Assembly (NCBI RefSeq): GCF_009765865.1
Contig: NZ_LMUQ01000084.1
Span: 186,138 to 250,137, forward strand
DNA from: Acidisoma sp. L85
GTDB lineage: Bacteria > Pseudomonadota > Alphaproteobacteria > Acetobacterales > Acetobacteraceae
DNA length: 64,000 bases
Direction of reading: 5' to 3'
This document shows, piece after piece, positions 35,347 through 44,821 of this stretch. Numbering within the stretch: the stretch's first letter is position 1; the number at the start of each line of letters is the position of its first letter. The translations under genes were made by a program, and so were the position numbers. Under the pieces are notes generated by a model that was not told the DNA's origin, searched no databases, and was given only the letters and a program-made list of their open reading frames with translations.

Positions 35347-36882
35347 ATGGCGGATGATATTCCGCTGCTGCGGATCGCGGGGCTCGGCAAGCGCTTCTAC
35401 GGCACCCACGCGCTCAACGATGTGGATCTCACTCTACGAGCGGGTGAGATCCATGCGCTGATCGGGGAGAACGGCGCCGGGAAATCGACGCTCATCAAGA
35501 TTCTCGCGGGTGTTTACGGTGCCGAGGAAGGTACGATCGCCTTGCGCGGCGAGGCGGTCAACCCGGTGACGCAACGTTTGCCGATCGCCTTCGTGCATCA
35601 GGATCTCGGCCTGGTCGATGATCTGAGCGTCGGCGAGAACGTGGCGCTGGTCGCAGGCTTCCCCAAGCGCCATGGGCTTATTGATTGGCCGCAGGTGGGG
35701 CGGCAGGCGATCGAGCTTTACGATCGCATGGAGATCGAGGCACCGGATCCGCAATCGCCTGTCGGTAGTCTCAACGCCGCGGGCAAGGCGCTGCTTGGAA
35801 TTGTCCGCGCGCTTGCGAGCAGGGCCGATATCGTCGTGTTGGACGAGCCGACGGCTTCATTGCCGGAGCCTGATGCGCTGCATCTGCTCGATGTGCTGCG
35901 GCGGCTGCGCGCGACTGGCGCCGGCATCATCTATGTCAGCCATCGCCTCAACGAGCTTTTCGGCTTCGCCGATTCCGTCTCGGTGTTGCGCGACGGACGG
36001 CTGGTGCGCAGCGCGGCGATGGCGAGCGTAACGCCGTCCAGTCTGGTGCAGGACATGCTGGGCCGTGCGGTTGAGTTCGCGCATGGCCATGCGGAGCCTA
36101 CCGCAAATAAGCCCGCGTTGCTTTTCGTGGAGGCGCTGCGGCTGCATGGCTTCGGGCCGGTGACCTTCTCGGTCGCGGCCGGAGAGATCGCGGCGCTGGT
36201 TGGCTTGCGGGGCGCGGGTCAGGATGAGATCGGGCGTGCCATATTCGGCGCGCTGGAGACGCGGTCGGGCACGATTCATCTTGGGGGCGAGCTTCTGCCG
36301 CCGCGAGAGACGATCACCGACCGGATGGCGCGCGGCATTGCGCTGCTCGCGGGAGACCGTGGCCGGGAAAGTGCGCTCGCCGGGATGTCGATCAGCGAGA
36401 ATCTTTTCCCGAGCCAGAGCATCGTGAAAACCGGCAGCCTAGCCTTCCTGTCGCCCGCGGCGGATCGGGCGCGGACTGGCGAGGTGATGGAGCGCTTCGA
36501 TGTGCGGCCGCGCAATCCGGATGCGCTGATCGATTGGCTGAGCGGCGGCAATCAGCAGAAGATATTCGTCGCTCGCTGGCTGGCCGCGGGTGCGCGGTTG
36601 CTGATCCTGGAAGAGCCCACGGCAGGCGTGGATATCGGCGCCAAGCTCGCCATTCACGCCATGGTGCGGGATGCTGCACGAGCGGGCGCCGCCGTGCTTA
36701 TCGTGTCCTCGGATTTCGAGGAAGTGGCGACGCTGGCCGACCGGGCACTGGTCATGGGCCGAGGCCAAATCTCCGGGGAACTCTCAGGCGCGGCTTTGAC
36801 CATGGACAGCCTGATCGCGCGCTCGTCGCTTGGCGAGGACTTCGCGGCCTCCGACTATGCGCCCGCCACGCTGAATGCCTAG
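35347..36882 (+). CDS. Sugar ABC transporter ATP-binding protein (RbsA/MglA-like, two ATPase domains)
   Basis: 511 residues with duplicated ABC domains. The first has Walker A GENGAGKST (40-48), Walker B IVVLDEPTASLP and the SHRLNELF switch region, but a divergent signature (VGSLNAAGKALL in place of LSxGQ); the second keeps LSGGNQQKIFVARWL and LILEEPTAGVDIGAK but a degenerate Walker A (GLRGAGQDE), as usual in this class where only one site hydrolyses ATP well. ATG at 35347 preferred over the TTG two codons before. The stop overlaps the permease start. Confidence 0.93.
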   Translation: MADDIPLLRIAGLGKRFYGTHALNDVDLTLRAGEIHALIGENGAGKSTLIKILAGVYGAEEGTIALRGEAVNPVTQRLPIAFVHQDLGLVDDLSVGENVALVAGFPKRHGLIDWPQVGRQAIELYDRMEIEAPDPQSPVGSLNAAGKALLGIVRALASRADIVVLDEPTASLPEPDALHLLDVLRRLRATGAGIIYVSHRLNELFGFADSVSVLRDGRLVRSAAMASVTPSSLVQDMLGRAVEFAHGHAEPTANKPALLFVEALRLHGFGPVTFSVAAGEIAALVGLRGAGQDEIGRAIFGALETRSGTIHLGGELLPPRETITDRMARGIALLAGDRGRESALAGMSISENLFPSQSIVKTGSLAFLSPAADRARTGEVMERFDVRPRNPDALIDWLSGGNQQKIFVARWLAAGARLLILEEPTAGVDIGAKLAIHAMVRDAARAGAAVLIVSSDFEEVATLADRALVMGRGQISGELSGAALTMDSLIARSSLGEDFAASDYAPATLNA

Positions 36883-37921
36883 GATGCCCGAGATGCCCGA
36901 TCAGGTTAACCCCGCTCAAACCGCAGCTATTCGGCCGATCGCGCGCAGCCCGCGCCGGTTGTCGGATTTCGTCGCGATCTACGGTCTGGCGGTGGTCTTC
37001 CTCATCGTGATGGCGGTCTTCGGGGTGTTGCATCCGACGACATTCCTGAGTGCCTCGAATATCAATTCCATCCTGGTCGGCCAGTCGGTAACGGCGATGC
37101 TGGCGCTGGCGGAGATGATCCCCCTTGCGACCAAGCAATTCGATCTATCGGTGGGCTATCACCTGGGGATGGCGCAGATCCTGGTGATCGGGCTGCAGGT
37201 GCAGAATGGCCTGTCCTGGCCGCTCAGCATTCTCATCGTGCTGGTGCTGTCGGTTATCGTCGGGGCGCTGAACGGTTTCCTTGTCACGCGGTTCAAGATC
37301 GACAGTTTCATCGCCACGATGGGTGTCGGCACGCTGCTTTATGGTGTTTCCAATTGGTATAGCGGCGGCCAGCAGATCGTCGGCATGGATCTGGCGGATC
37401 GGTTTACCGGCCTGACGGAGATCTACCGGCACATTCCGCTGCCGGCGGTCTATGTCGCGATTGCCGCGATCCTGCTGTGGGTGGTGACGGAGCGGCTGCC
37501 GGTGGGCCGCAGTCTCTATGTTATCGGTGCCAGCACTCGGGCCGCCGAGCTTACCGGCATTCGGGTGCAGCGCCATGTGATGGGCGCCTTCATCGCGTCG
37601 GGGGTTTTGAGCGGGGTGGCCGGCATCATGCTCGGCAGCATCTTGCAGACGGGAACGCCATCGGTGGGTCCCGAATATCTGCTACCGGCCTTCGCGGCGA
37701 CGTTGTTGGGCGCGACCTCGATCAAGCCGGGGCGGGTCAATGTGCTCGGCACCCTGCTGGCGGTGCTGATCCTGGCGTTTTCGTTCTCGGGCGTGCAGCA
37801 GCTCGGGGCGGCGTTTTACGTGCAGTATTTCTTCAATGGCGGAATTCTGATCGTTGCTGTGGGCCTGTCCGTCTATGCCTCCGCGCGGCGGCGGAGGGCG
37901 GCCGCGAAGGGTCAAGCGTGA
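36875..37921 (+). CDS. Sugar ABC transporter permease (RbsC-like)
   Basis: 348 residues, 8-10 hydrophobic segments, BPD_transp_2 family: FLSASNINSILVGQSVTAMLALAEMIPLATKQFDLSVG, ALNGFLVTRFKIDSFIATMGVGTLLYG, and the cytoplasmic coupling loop ASTRAAELTGIRVQRH. Two copies of the family's ILxTGxxSVGPEYLLPAFAATLLG end are not seen, only one. Overlaps the ATPase gene by 8 bases. Last gene of the island; convergent with nusG across palindromic repeat copy 4. Confidence 0.93.
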   Translation: MPRMPEMPDQVNPAQTAAIRPIARSPRRLSDFVAIYGLAVVFLIVMAVFGVLHPTTFLSASNINSILVGQSVTAMLALAEMIPLATKQFDLSVGYHLGMAQILVIGLQVQNGLSWPLSILIVLVLSVIVGALNGFLVTRFKIDSFIATMGVGTLLYGVSNWYSGGQQIVGMDLADRFTGLTEIYRHIPLPAVYVAIAAILLWVVTERLPVGRSLYVIGASTRAAELTGIRVQRHVMGAFIASGVLSGVAGIMLGSILQTGTPSVGPEYLLPAFAATLLGATSIKPGRVNVLGTLLAVLILAFSFSGVQQLGAAFYVQYFFNGGILIVAVGLSVYASARRRRAAAKGQA

Positions 37922-37967
37922 GGCGGTTGGGCGGCGAGGAGGCGGTGCGCGGGTAGTTCGAACTCAC

Positions 37968-38055
37968 CGTCATGGCATGCGAAGGCATGCCATCCACACC
38001 TTGCCGGAGGCTCCGCTACGAAGGCGTGGATGGCACGCCTTCGCGTGCCATGACG
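37968..38055. repeat. Dispersed palindromic intergenic repeat, copy 4
   Basis: Begins CGTCATGGCATGCGAAGGCA and ends CGCCTTCGCGTGCCATGACG. Here the left tip is fully complementary to the right tip (TCATGGCA with TGCCATGA). The central loop differs (CTTGCCGGAGGCTCCGCTACG). Lies between the convergent ends of the permease gene and nusG. Confidence 0.9.
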
Positions 38056-38132
38056 AGATGAATGGCCGCCCGTCGGAACGGCGTGGATTGTGCGCCTAGT
38101 AGGACCCAAGCAGTCAGGCTGGCGCCGCCGAC

Positions 38133-38663
38133 TCAGACCTTCTCGACCTGGTTGTATTCCAGATCGACCGGGGTGGAGCGGCCGAAGATCGAGACGCTGA
38201 CTTTCACGCGCCCCTTTTCCTCATCGACCTCTTCCACCGTTCCGTTGAAGCTGGTGAAGGGGCCGTCCGCCACGCGGACTTGCTCGCCGATCTCGTACAG
38301 GATGGAGGGGCGCGGACGCTCCACACCTTCCTGGGTCTGCTTCATGATCCGCTCGGCCTCGGCCTCGGTGATCGGCGTGGGCTTGTTGCGGTTGCCCAGG
38401 AAGCCGGTGACCTTGGGCGTGTCCTTGACCAGATGCCAGGCCTCGTCCGTCAGCTCCATCTTCACCAGCACGTAGCCCGGGAAGAACTTGCGCTCGGAAT
38501 TGACCTTCTGGCCGCGCCGGACCTCGACGACCTCTTCCGCGGGCACGAGGATCTCATCGATCTGGTCGGCGAGGCCCTTCTGGGCCGCCTGTTCCTTGAT
38601 CTGCTGGCCGATCTTCTTCTCGAAGCCGGAATAGACGTGGACGACATACCATCTCTTAGCCAT
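38133..38663 (-). CDS. nusG: Transcription termination/antitermination factor NusG
   Basis: 176 residues. NGN domain ([50 protein letters not shown]) and C-terminal KOW domain ([37 protein letters not shown]). Start at the ATG giving MAKRWY, matching relatives. Read from secE, 13 bases apart. Downstream, where rplK-rplA normally follow, there is only repeat copy 4 and a gene on the other strand. Confidence 0.97.
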   Translation of the reverse strand: MAKRWYVVHVYSGFEKKIGQQIKEQAAQKGLADQIDEILVPAEEVVEVRRGQKVNSERKFFPGYVLVKMELTDEAWHLVKDTPKVTGFLGNRNKPTPITEAEAERIMKQTQEGVERPRPSILYEIGEQVRVADGPFTSFNGTVEEVDEEKGRVKVSVSIFGRSTPVDLEYNQVEKV

Positions 38664-38676
38664 GACCCAATTCCCC

Positions 38677-38871
38677 CTAGGCGCCGCTGCTGAACAAGGT
38701 GCGCACGCCGAGGCCAATGATCTGGTCCGCGGCAAAGAAGAACACCGCCGCGATGAGCGCCATACCGAGCACCATCGCGGTCGTTACGAGCGTCTCCTTG
38801 CGACTCGGCCAGGTGACCTTCCCGACCTCCGCCCTCACATCGCGTAGGAAACCCACCGGATCGAAATTCAC
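38677..38871 (-). CDS. secE: Preprotein translocase subunit SecE
   Basis: 64 residues. The amphipathic helix and conserved [23 protein letters not shown] are followed by one membrane helix ([26 protein letters not shown]). GTG start chosen because SecE proteins of this class begin just before this helix; an ATG 16 codons upstream keeps the frame open. Forms the SecYEG channel with SecY. Located between tRNA-Trp and nusG as usual. Confidence 0.93.
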   Translation of the reverse strand: MNFDPVGFLRDVRAEVGKVTWPSRKETLVTTAMVLGMALIAAVFFFAADQIIGLGVRTLFSSGA

Positions 38872-38964
38872 GGCCGCCCCACCCAACCCAGGTTCATCTG
38901 CAACTCGTACAATCCTCAAGAAAAATGCGCCGGCCGGACGGATTTCCGGGCGGCGCGGGCCGTT

Positions 38965-39041
38965 TGGCAGGGGCGGAGGGTCTCGAACCCACAGCCTCCG
39001 GTTTTGGAGACCGGCGCTCTAGCCAATTGAGCTACGCCCCT
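38965..39041 (-). tRNA. tRNA-Trp (anticodon CCA)
   Basis: Minus strand AGGGGCG...CGCCCCT acceptor arms, discriminator G and encoded CCA. Anticodon stem CCGGT/ACCGG with loop CTCCAAA gives CCA; GGTTCGAGACC T-arm intact. Placed directly ahead of secE-nusG, the standard position. Confidence 0.97.
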
Positions 39042-39257
39042 GCACGCTCGACCGAGCCGCGCTAGACACAATGCGCCGCCCCGCAAGTCAAGGGGCAGAC
39101 GCGGATAGACCGCCCTGCGAGCCGAAGTGAGCCTAGATGACGCGCTATTCACGATCTCGAAGGAGTAACGATCGGGCGCGTTGCCCTATGTGTGGCGACA
39201 GGATGATCCTGACGGTGCCATGAAGGTGCCGATTCGCTACCATAGGAGACGACGCTC

Positions 39258-40823
39258 ATGCCCGCCCGCCGTTCCACGCTACGCCGGTCCTCGCTCGCTA
39301 TCGCGCTACTCGCCGCCACGGCCCTCGGCAGCTATGGGCTGGGCCATGGCGCCTTCGCCGAGGATGTCAGCAAGCCGCCGGTGGGCGCCGGCCAGGTCCT
39401 GCCCGATTTCACCGAACTCGCCAGCCGGGTGAAGCCGGCCGTGGTGACCGTGCTGTCTGATCTGGCGCCGGGTGCCGCTACGGATGACAGCGACAGCAGC
39501 GGCGGTGATCAGGGCGCTGGCCCGGATCAGGGTGGCGGTGGTCCGCAGGCCTCGCCCTTCCCGTTCCCGCTGCCTTTCCCCTTCAACATGATGCCTCAGG
39601 GTCCCGGCGGCGGCGGCATGCAGGGTCAGCGGCCGCAGATGGTCGAGGCCGCAGGCTCTGGCTTCATCATCGACGAGGACGGCACCGTGGTGACCAACAA
39701 CCACGTGGTGCAAGGCGCCAAGACGGTCACCGTCACCTTGGCCGACGGCACCAAGCTGCCGGCGACGGTGATCGGGCGCGATCCCAGCACTGATGTCGCG
39801 GTTCTGCGCATCAAGGCCGACCACAAGCTGCCCTTCATCGAGCTCGGCGACTCGAGCAAGGTGAAGACCGGCCAGTGGGTCGTCGCCATGGGCAATCCCT
39901 TCGGTCTCGGCGGGACGGTAACGGCGGGCATTGTGTCGGCGGAAGGCCGTGATATCGGCGATGGCCCCTACGACAGCTTCCTGCAGGTCGATGCCCCCAT
40001 CAACAAGGGCAATTCCGGCGGGCCACTGTTCGACCAGTCCGGCCAGGTCGTCGGCATGAATACCGCGATCCTGTCGCCGAGCGGCGGCAGCGTGGGCATC
40101 GGCTTCTCCATCCCGTCCAACACCGTGAAGTCGGTTGTGGCGCAGATCGAGAAGGTCGGCCATGTCACGCGCGGCTTCCTCGGCGTCTCGGCGCAGTCGG
40201 TCGATGCCTCGATGAGCCAGGCGCTGCGGCTGCCCGGCGACGGCAAGGGTCCGCTGAACGGCGCCCTTGTCGCGGCGGTCGAGCCCAATAGCCCGGCGCA
40301 GAAGGCCGGGTTGCAGCCCGGCGACGTGATCGAGAGCGTGAACGGGACGGTCATCCACAATCCGCGTGACCTCGCGGTCGAGATCGCCGGCATCGTGCCG
40401 GGTGACAAGGCGGCGCTCGACATCATCCGCAATGGCAAGGCCGAGGACATTTCGGCACAGGTCGCCGAACTCAAGACCCGCGTCGCGAACAACGCCCAGA
40501 ACCAGCAGCCGAACGCCCATCGCGGCGGGGTTGGGCTGGCGCTGGCGCCGCTGACCCCCAGCCTGCGCGATCAGCTTAGCGTGCCGGACGGGACCGATGG
40601 CGCGGTTGTCGCCCAGGTCGTGCCGAATTCTCCGGCCGATCAGGCGGGGCTACAGCAGGGTGACGTCGTGCTCGGCGTCAATAGCAGCAACGTGGGTTCG
40701 CCCGACCAGGCGGCGCAGGCCATCCGGCAGGCGATCAAGACCAACGGCAATGCGCTGGCGCTCCGCATCCTACGCAATGGACAGCCGATCTTCGTGGCTG
40801 TGACGCCCAAGACCGCGGGCTGA
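39258..40823 (+). CDS. Do-like periplasmic serine protease (DegP/HtrA family)
   Basis: 521 residues. Signal peptide to about residue 34, a glycine/serine/proline-rich linker (about 75-125), trypsin-like protease domain with the triad His149 (NNHVV), Asp179 (STDVAVL) and Ser253 (GNSGGPL), then two PDZ domains (about 300-385 and 425-515). It degrades or refolds damaged envelope proteins. The glycine-rich insert takes the place of the LA loop. Single gene, followed by a strong hairpin. DegP, DegQ and MucD-type cannot be told apart here. Confidence 0.94.
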   Translation: MPARRSTLRRSSLAIALLAATALGSYGLGHGAFAEDVSKPPVGAGQVLPDFTELASRVKPAVVTVLSDLAPGAATDDSDSSGGDQGAGPDQGGGGPQASPFPFPLPFPFNMMPQGPGGGGMQGQRPQMVEAAGSGFIIDEDGTVVTNNHVVQGAKTVTVTLADGTKLPATVIGRDPSTDVAVLRIKADHKLPFIELGDSSKVKTGQWVVAMGNPFGLGGTVTAGIVSAEGRDIGDGPYDSFLQVDAPINKGNSGGPLFDQSGQVVGMNTAILSPSGGSVGIGFSIPSNTVKSVVAQIEKVGHVTRGFLGVSAQSVDASMSQALRLPGDGKGPLNGALVAAVEPNSPAQKAGLQPGDVIESVNGTVIHNPRDLAVEIAGIVPGDKAALDIIRNGKAEDISAQVAELKTRVANNAQNQQPNAHRGGVGLALAPLTPSLRDQLSVPDGTDGAVVAQVVPNSPADQAGLQQGDVVLGVNSSNVGSPDQAAQAIRQAIKTNGNALALRILRNGQPIFVAVTPKTAG

Positions 40824-40855
40824 TCAGACTGGCTTGATAGCTTGCGTCGCCGAGA

Positions 40856-40886
40856 AGAGGGCAGGCCCGCTTGGCGCCTGCCCTCT
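40856..40886 (+). terminator. Strong hairpin after the Do-like protease gene
   Basis: AGAGGGCAGGC and GCCTGCCCTCT pair perfectly (11 bp) over a 9-base loop, 33 bases past the stop. No T run follows, so it may end the transcript by stabilising a 3' end. Confidence 0.55.
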
Positions 40887-40950
40887 CACGGGTCCATGAT
40901 GAACCTCGAAGAGGACGGGCGCGATCGCCCGCCGGATGAGGGGAATCGTC

Positions 40951-41982
40951 ATGAAAGCGCTGGTGCTCGAGAAGATCCGTGATGCGCAACTGCGCGAGAT
41001 CGAGCTGCCGACGGAGGCTGGCCCGGGCGAGGTAAAGATCGCCATGAAGGCGGTCGGTATCTGCGGCAGCGACCTCCATTACTACCTGCACGGCGCCATC
41101 GGCCCCTTTGTCGTTCGCGAGCCCATGGTGCTCGGCCATGAGGGCGCGGGCGAGGTGATAGGCGTTGGGGCCGGGGTGTCGAACCTCGCCCTTGGCGACC
41201 GGGTCTGCATGGAGCCAGGGATCCCGGACTGGACCTCGCGCGCCTCGCAGCTTGGGCTCTATAACCTCGATCCGGCGGTGCGGTTTTGGGCGACGCCGCC
41301 GATCCATGGCTGCCTGGCGCCCGAGGTCATCCACCCCGCGAACCTCACTTTCAAGCTGCCGGATAATGTGAGCTTCCAGGAGGGCGCCTTCGTCGAACCG
41401 CTGGCGGTGGGCATGCAGGCGGTCAACAAGGCGCATATCCTGCCGGGGCAAGTCGCCGTCGTCATCGGGGCCGGGACGATCGGGATGATGGTGGCGCTGG
41501 CGGCCCTCGCCGCGGGCTGCTCCGAGATCATCATGACCGATGTACAGCCGGAGAAGCTGAAGATCGCCGCCGGCTATGACGGGATTCGCACGGTGAACGT
41601 TTCCGAGGCGAGTGCCGCCGATCGCGTGAAGGAAGTGACCGCAGGCTGGGGCGCCGATGTGGTTTTCGAGGCGAGCGGCAGTCCGCGCGCTTTCAACGGC
41701 ATCTTCGATCTGGTGGCGCCCGGCGGCGCGGTGGTGCTGGTCGGCATGCCGCCCGGCCCGGTACAGTTCGACGTGGTGTCGGCGCAGATCAAGGAGGCGC
41801 GGATCGAGACGGTGTTCCGTTATGCCAATGTCTATCCGCGCACAATCGCCCTGCTGGCGTCCGGCAAGGTGGATGTGAAGCCGCTGATCTCCCGCACCTT
41901 CCCCTTCGAGCAGTCGGTCGAGGCTTTTGAGTTCGCGGCCCAGGGCTCGCCCGAGGTCGTCAAGACGCAGATCGTTTTCTGA
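40951..41982 (+). CDS. Zinc alcohol dehydrogenase, xylitol/sorbitol dehydrogenase-like
   Basis: 343 residues of the medium-chain dehydrogenase family. [17 protein letters not shown] carries the catalytic-zinc Cys; GHEGAGEV follows with the His; [16 protein letters not shown] is the NAD loop. The text [29 protein letters not shown] is that of rhizobial-type xylitol dehydrogenases (D-xylulose reductase). The region that holds four structural-zinc cysteines in other members (after CMEPG) lacks them. ATG at 40951 has GAGGGGA ahead. Ten bases before an SDR gene; together a polyol/sugar-acid oxidation pair. Confidence 0.88.
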   Translation: MKALVLEKIRDAQLREIELPTEAGPGEVKIAMKAVGICGSDLHYYLHGAIGPFVVREPMVLGHEGAGEVIGVGAGVSNLALGDRVCMEPGIPDWTSRASQLGLYNLDPAVRFWATPPIHGCLAPEVIHPANLTFKLPDNVSFQEGAFVEPLAVGMQAVNKAHILPGQVAVVIGAGTIGMMVALAALAAGCSEIIMTDVQPEKLKIAAGYDGIRTVNVSEASAADRVKEVTAGWGADVVFEASGSPRAFNGIFDLVAPGGAVVLVGMPPGPVQFDVVSAQIKEARIETVFRYANVYPRTIALLASGKVDVKPLISRTFPFEQSVEAFEFAAQGSPEVVKTQIVF

Positions 41983-41992
41983 GGCGCGCGAG

Positions 41993-42760
41993 ATGGATGT
42001 GAAGCAGCGTTTTTCCCTCGCTGGCCGCAAGGCCTTGGTAACGGGCGCCTCGCGCGGGATCGGCATCGAGCTCTGCGCGGTATTGAGCGAGGCCGGCGCC
42101 GATATCGTGGCGGTCGCGCGGGATGAGGCGGGTCTGGCCGCCGCCGCCGCGAAGGTGGAGGCCAACGGGCGCAAATGCCTCAAGCTGCCGGGTGATCTGG
42201 GCAAGCGCGAGGAGCCGGAGCGGGTCGGGCGCGCGGCGCTGGAGGCCTGGGGCACGATCGACATCCTGGTCAACAACGCCGGCGTCAGCTTCCCCAAGAT
42301 GCTGGTCGATCAGACCATCGACGAATGGGACCTCATCCAGGCGGTAAACCTGCGGGCGCCCTGGCTGCTGGCGCGCACGCTGGTGCCCGCGATGATCGCG
42401 CAGAAACGCGGCAAGATCGTCAATGTGAGTTCGCAGACGAGTTCGGTCGCTCTGACCGAGCATGGTGCCTATGCGGCGTCGAAGAACGGGCTCAACGGGC
42501 TGACCAAGGTCATGACGGCGGAGTGGGCGCCGCACAACATCCAGTCCAACGCCATCTGTCCGACGGTGACGCTGACGCCGATGGCCGAGCAGGTCTGGGG
42601 CGATCCGGCGAAGCTCGGGCCGATGGTGGCGAAGATCCCGGCGGGGCGCGTGGCTCAGCCGGTCGAGGTCTGCGACGTCGTGCTGTTCCTGTGCGCCACC
42701 GCCTCCGACATGATCAACGGCGAGACGATCTTCATCGACGGTGGCTACACGGCGCTTTAG
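41993..42760 (+). CDS. SDR oxidoreductase, gluconate 5-dehydrogenase-like
   Basis: 255 residues. VTGASRGIG cofactor loop, NNAGVSFPK, catalytic Ser/Tyr/Lys in VNVSSQTSSVALTEHGAYAASK, and a GGYTAL end. Resembles gluconate 5-dehydrogenases (IdnO-type) and related polyol SDRs. Translated from an ATG 10 bases after the xylitol-dehydrogenase-like gene. Exact substrate unknown. Convergent with rlmB across repeat copy 5. Confidence 0.85.
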   Translation: MDVKQRFSLAGRKALVTGASRGIGIELCAVLSEAGADIVAVARDEAGLAAAAAKVEANGRKCLKLPGDLGKREEPERVGRAALEAWGTIDILVNNAGVSFPKMLVDQTIDEWDLIQAVNLRAPWLLARTLVPAMIAQKRGKIVNVSSQTSSVALTEHGAYAASKNGLNGLTKVMTAEWAPHNIQSNAICPTVTLTPMAEQVWGDPAKLGPMVAKIPAGRVAQPVEVCDVVLFLCATASDMINGETIFIDGGYTAL

Positions 42761-42800
42761 CGGTGGGATGGCTTTGGCTTGACCCGAGACCATTCCATCA

Positions 42801-42896
42801 CGTCATGCTCGGCGAAGGCAGATCATCCACGCCTTCGCTGCGTGACGAAGCAAGGCGTGTATGGCGCGCGGGGGGCCGCCCCGCGTGCCATGACGG
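42801..42896. repeat. Dispersed palindromic intergenic repeat, copy 5 (diverged)
   Basis: Begins CGTCATGCTCGGCGAAGGCA and ends CCCCGCGTGCCATGACG. It is the most decayed copy: GATCATCC replaces GAGCATCC, and an extra GCGGGGGGCCGCCCCGC palindrome interrupts the right arm. Between convergent ends of the SDR gene and rlmB. Confidence 0.85.
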
Positions 42897-42954
42897 ATCT
42901 TTGGCTCACGGTTTAGACCCAGCAATCACGCTTTAGCGCAACGTGAGGCGGTTC

Positions 42955-44142
42955 TTACGGCCGCCTTTGCAGCTCGTAGAGCGCCACGGCGGCGGCGGCG
43001 GAGACGTTGAGACTCTCCGCCCCAGCGGCCATCGGCAGCTTCGCCAACTCGTCGCAGGATTCGCGGGTGAGGCGGCGGAGGCCGGCGCCCTCGCCGCCCA
43101 GCACCAAGGCGACCTTCCGTTCGTTGAAGGCCGGACCGTGTAGGTTCGCGGGTGCCTCGGCATCCAGCCCAACGACCCAGTAGTTGGCGGCCTTGAGCAC
43201 GACCAGCGTGCGCGCGAGGTTCACGGCCCGGATCAGCGGCAGGCTCTCAAGCGCGCCTGAGGCGGCCTTGGCGAGCGAGCCTGTCTCCTCCGGCGCATGA
43301 CGTTCCTGGAGGATGACGGCGGCGACGCCGAAGGCCGCGGCGGAGCGGAGAATCGCCCCGATGTTGCGCGGATCCGTCACCTGGTCGAGCACCAGGATGG
43401 GTCCCGGCCGCTCCAGCACGGTGGCGAGGACGGGTGGCGAAAGCAGGTCGGCGAGGAGGGCGACGCCCTGATGCACGGCATCCCGCCCGAGAAGGCCATC
43501 GAGGCGGGCGCGATCGACCGTCTCCGGTGTTACGGACCACGGCCTTGGCAGGCGACTGGCGAGCGTCGTGGCGCCTTCCTCCGTCGTCACCAGCCGTCGC
43601 AGCCTGCGCGCGGGGTTAGTGAGCGCCGCCTGAACCGCATGGAGGCCGTAGAGCCAAACCGTTCCACGTGGCGCGGCGGCGCCCGACGAACGTGCAGGGT
43701 GAGGAGCAGCGGTATGGGCGGGCGTAGGACTCGCCTCGGCGGCACGGACAGGACGTTCGTATACGCGTTCGGTGGCGCGGGCGGGTTTCTCAGCGTGGAA
43801 CGGAGTCCGGTCAGGGCGCGGGGTGGGCTTGTCGGAATGGGCGGCTTGCCGCTGGCCATGTGGCGCGGGTTTTCCTGGGCGTGGGCCTGATTTCGCGCGG
43901 TCGGCCTGAGGGCGCCGGGGGTCCCGTGTGTCCTGCCGGTCGCGAAACTCGCCGCGCGGCTGCTCGGCTCTGGAGCCGCCACCGCTGCCACCAGTCCCGC
44001 CGGCGTTGCGCGGCCGCGGGGCATCCTGCGGGCGCCTTGGGCCAAAGCCGGGGTTGGCATGATCGGCGCGCGGCGGGCGCGTTCCGGGTTGTGACGGGCG
44101 CGGGGTGCTGCCGTGTGGGCGCGAGGGGCGAGGGGGCTTCAT
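42955..44142 (-). CDS. rlmB: 23S rRNA 2'-O-methyltransferase, SpoU/TrmH family (RlmB-like)
   Basis: 395 residues. From about 165 there is an RNA 2'-O-ribose methyltransferase substrate-binding domain (WLYGLHAVQAALTNPARR) and then the SPOUT catalytic domain with LVLDQVTDPRNIGAILRSAAAFG, VALVLGGEGAGLRRL and the late LNVSAAAAVALYEL. RlmB methylates G2251 (E. coli numbering). The first 160 residues are a proline, arginine and glycine-rich, low-complexity extension. Start placed at the ATG giving MKPPRPSRPHG; a longer frame upstream runs towards tRNA-Tyr and has no domain. Confidence 0.88.
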   Translation of the reverse strand: MKPPRPSRPHGSTPRPSQPGTRPPRADHANPGFGPRRPQDAPRPRNAGGTGGSGGGSRAEQPRGEFRDRQDTRDPRRPQADRAKSGPRPGKPAPHGQRQAAHSDKPTPRPDRTPFHAEKPARATERVYERPVRAAEASPTPAHTAAPHPARSSGAAAPRGTVWLYGLHAVQAALTNPARRLRRLVTTEEGATTLASRLPRPWSVTPETVDRARLDGLLGRDAVHQGVALLADLLSPPVLATVLERPGPILVLDQVTDPRNIGAILRSAAAFGVAAVILQERHAPEETGSLAKAASGALESLPLIRAVNLARTLVVLKAANYWVVGLDAEAPANLHGPAFNERKVALVLGGEGAGLRRLTRESCDELAKLPMAAGAESLNVSAAAAVALYELQRRP

Positions 44143-44247
44143 CCCGCCATTATAGGCGCTTCCTGGCCGCCACATAGGCGTGCCGGGAGAAAGCTGTGCC
44201 TGTCGTTGACAACGGGCGGCGAATGAGGGAAATCGCCCTCCCACCCT

Positions 44248-44333
44248 GGAGGGGTGCCCGAGTGGTTAAAGGGGACGGACTGTAAATCCGTTGGTGAACG
44301 CCTACGTTGGTTCAAATCCAACCCCCTCCACCA
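44248..44333 (+). tRNA. tRNA-Tyr (anticodon GTA)
   Basis: GGAGGGG and CCCCTCC acceptor arms, encoded ACCA end, anticodon stem CGGA/TCCG with GTA in ACTGTAAAT, long variable arm, and GGTTCAAATCC T-arm. Accessory DNA begins straight after its 3' end. Confidence 0.97.
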
Positions 44334-44821
44334 GCGGTGCGCTTCAAGCGGTTGAGAAGTGCAGAGAATTAGCCGCCAAGCGGCTGCTGTTGGCGGCGTT
44401 GCCCATCGCCTGCGATCGTGCCTGGTCCAGCAGCGAGGTCGCCTCAAACCTCAAAAGGCCGGCGGACACGAATCCCAAAGCTGCAACGGAACTGGTGCCG
44501 TGCCGTGGGCAAGCCCGATACGGTGTTGGGTGGATGACCTGGAACCTGGCCTCATGCGTCAGGCCTGATGGGCTTGGGGAAATGTGGCGCTTCTCGACCA
44601 TCAAGGCACGACCGGGTAATATGAACAGCGCTAGCGTGCACAGAGTTTCTGCCCGCGAAATAAGGGGAACGGGCGCTGGCGACATCAACTTCGCGTCCAG
44701 TCGATACCTAAGTATCGGCGATACCATAGTGCACTAGCTAGTCTTCCAGGCCTCTGCTGAGATCCTCAAGCGCCTGCCGATTCATCGGGATGTACAAAAC
44801 CAAGAACAACGGAGAAAAGAC
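44334..44821. other. Gene-free stretch after tRNA-Tyr
   Basis: Several short frames cross it but none has a ribosome-binding site, family motif or consistent codon use. No copy of the tRNA 3' end, integrase remnant or terminator was found. GC falls here relative to rlmB. Confidence 0.6.

Noticed and set aside
44291-44737. 148-codon frame overlapping tRNA-Tyr
   Set aside because: Begins inside the tRNA, has no ribosome-binding site and no family sequence; same for the opposite frame 44344-44727.
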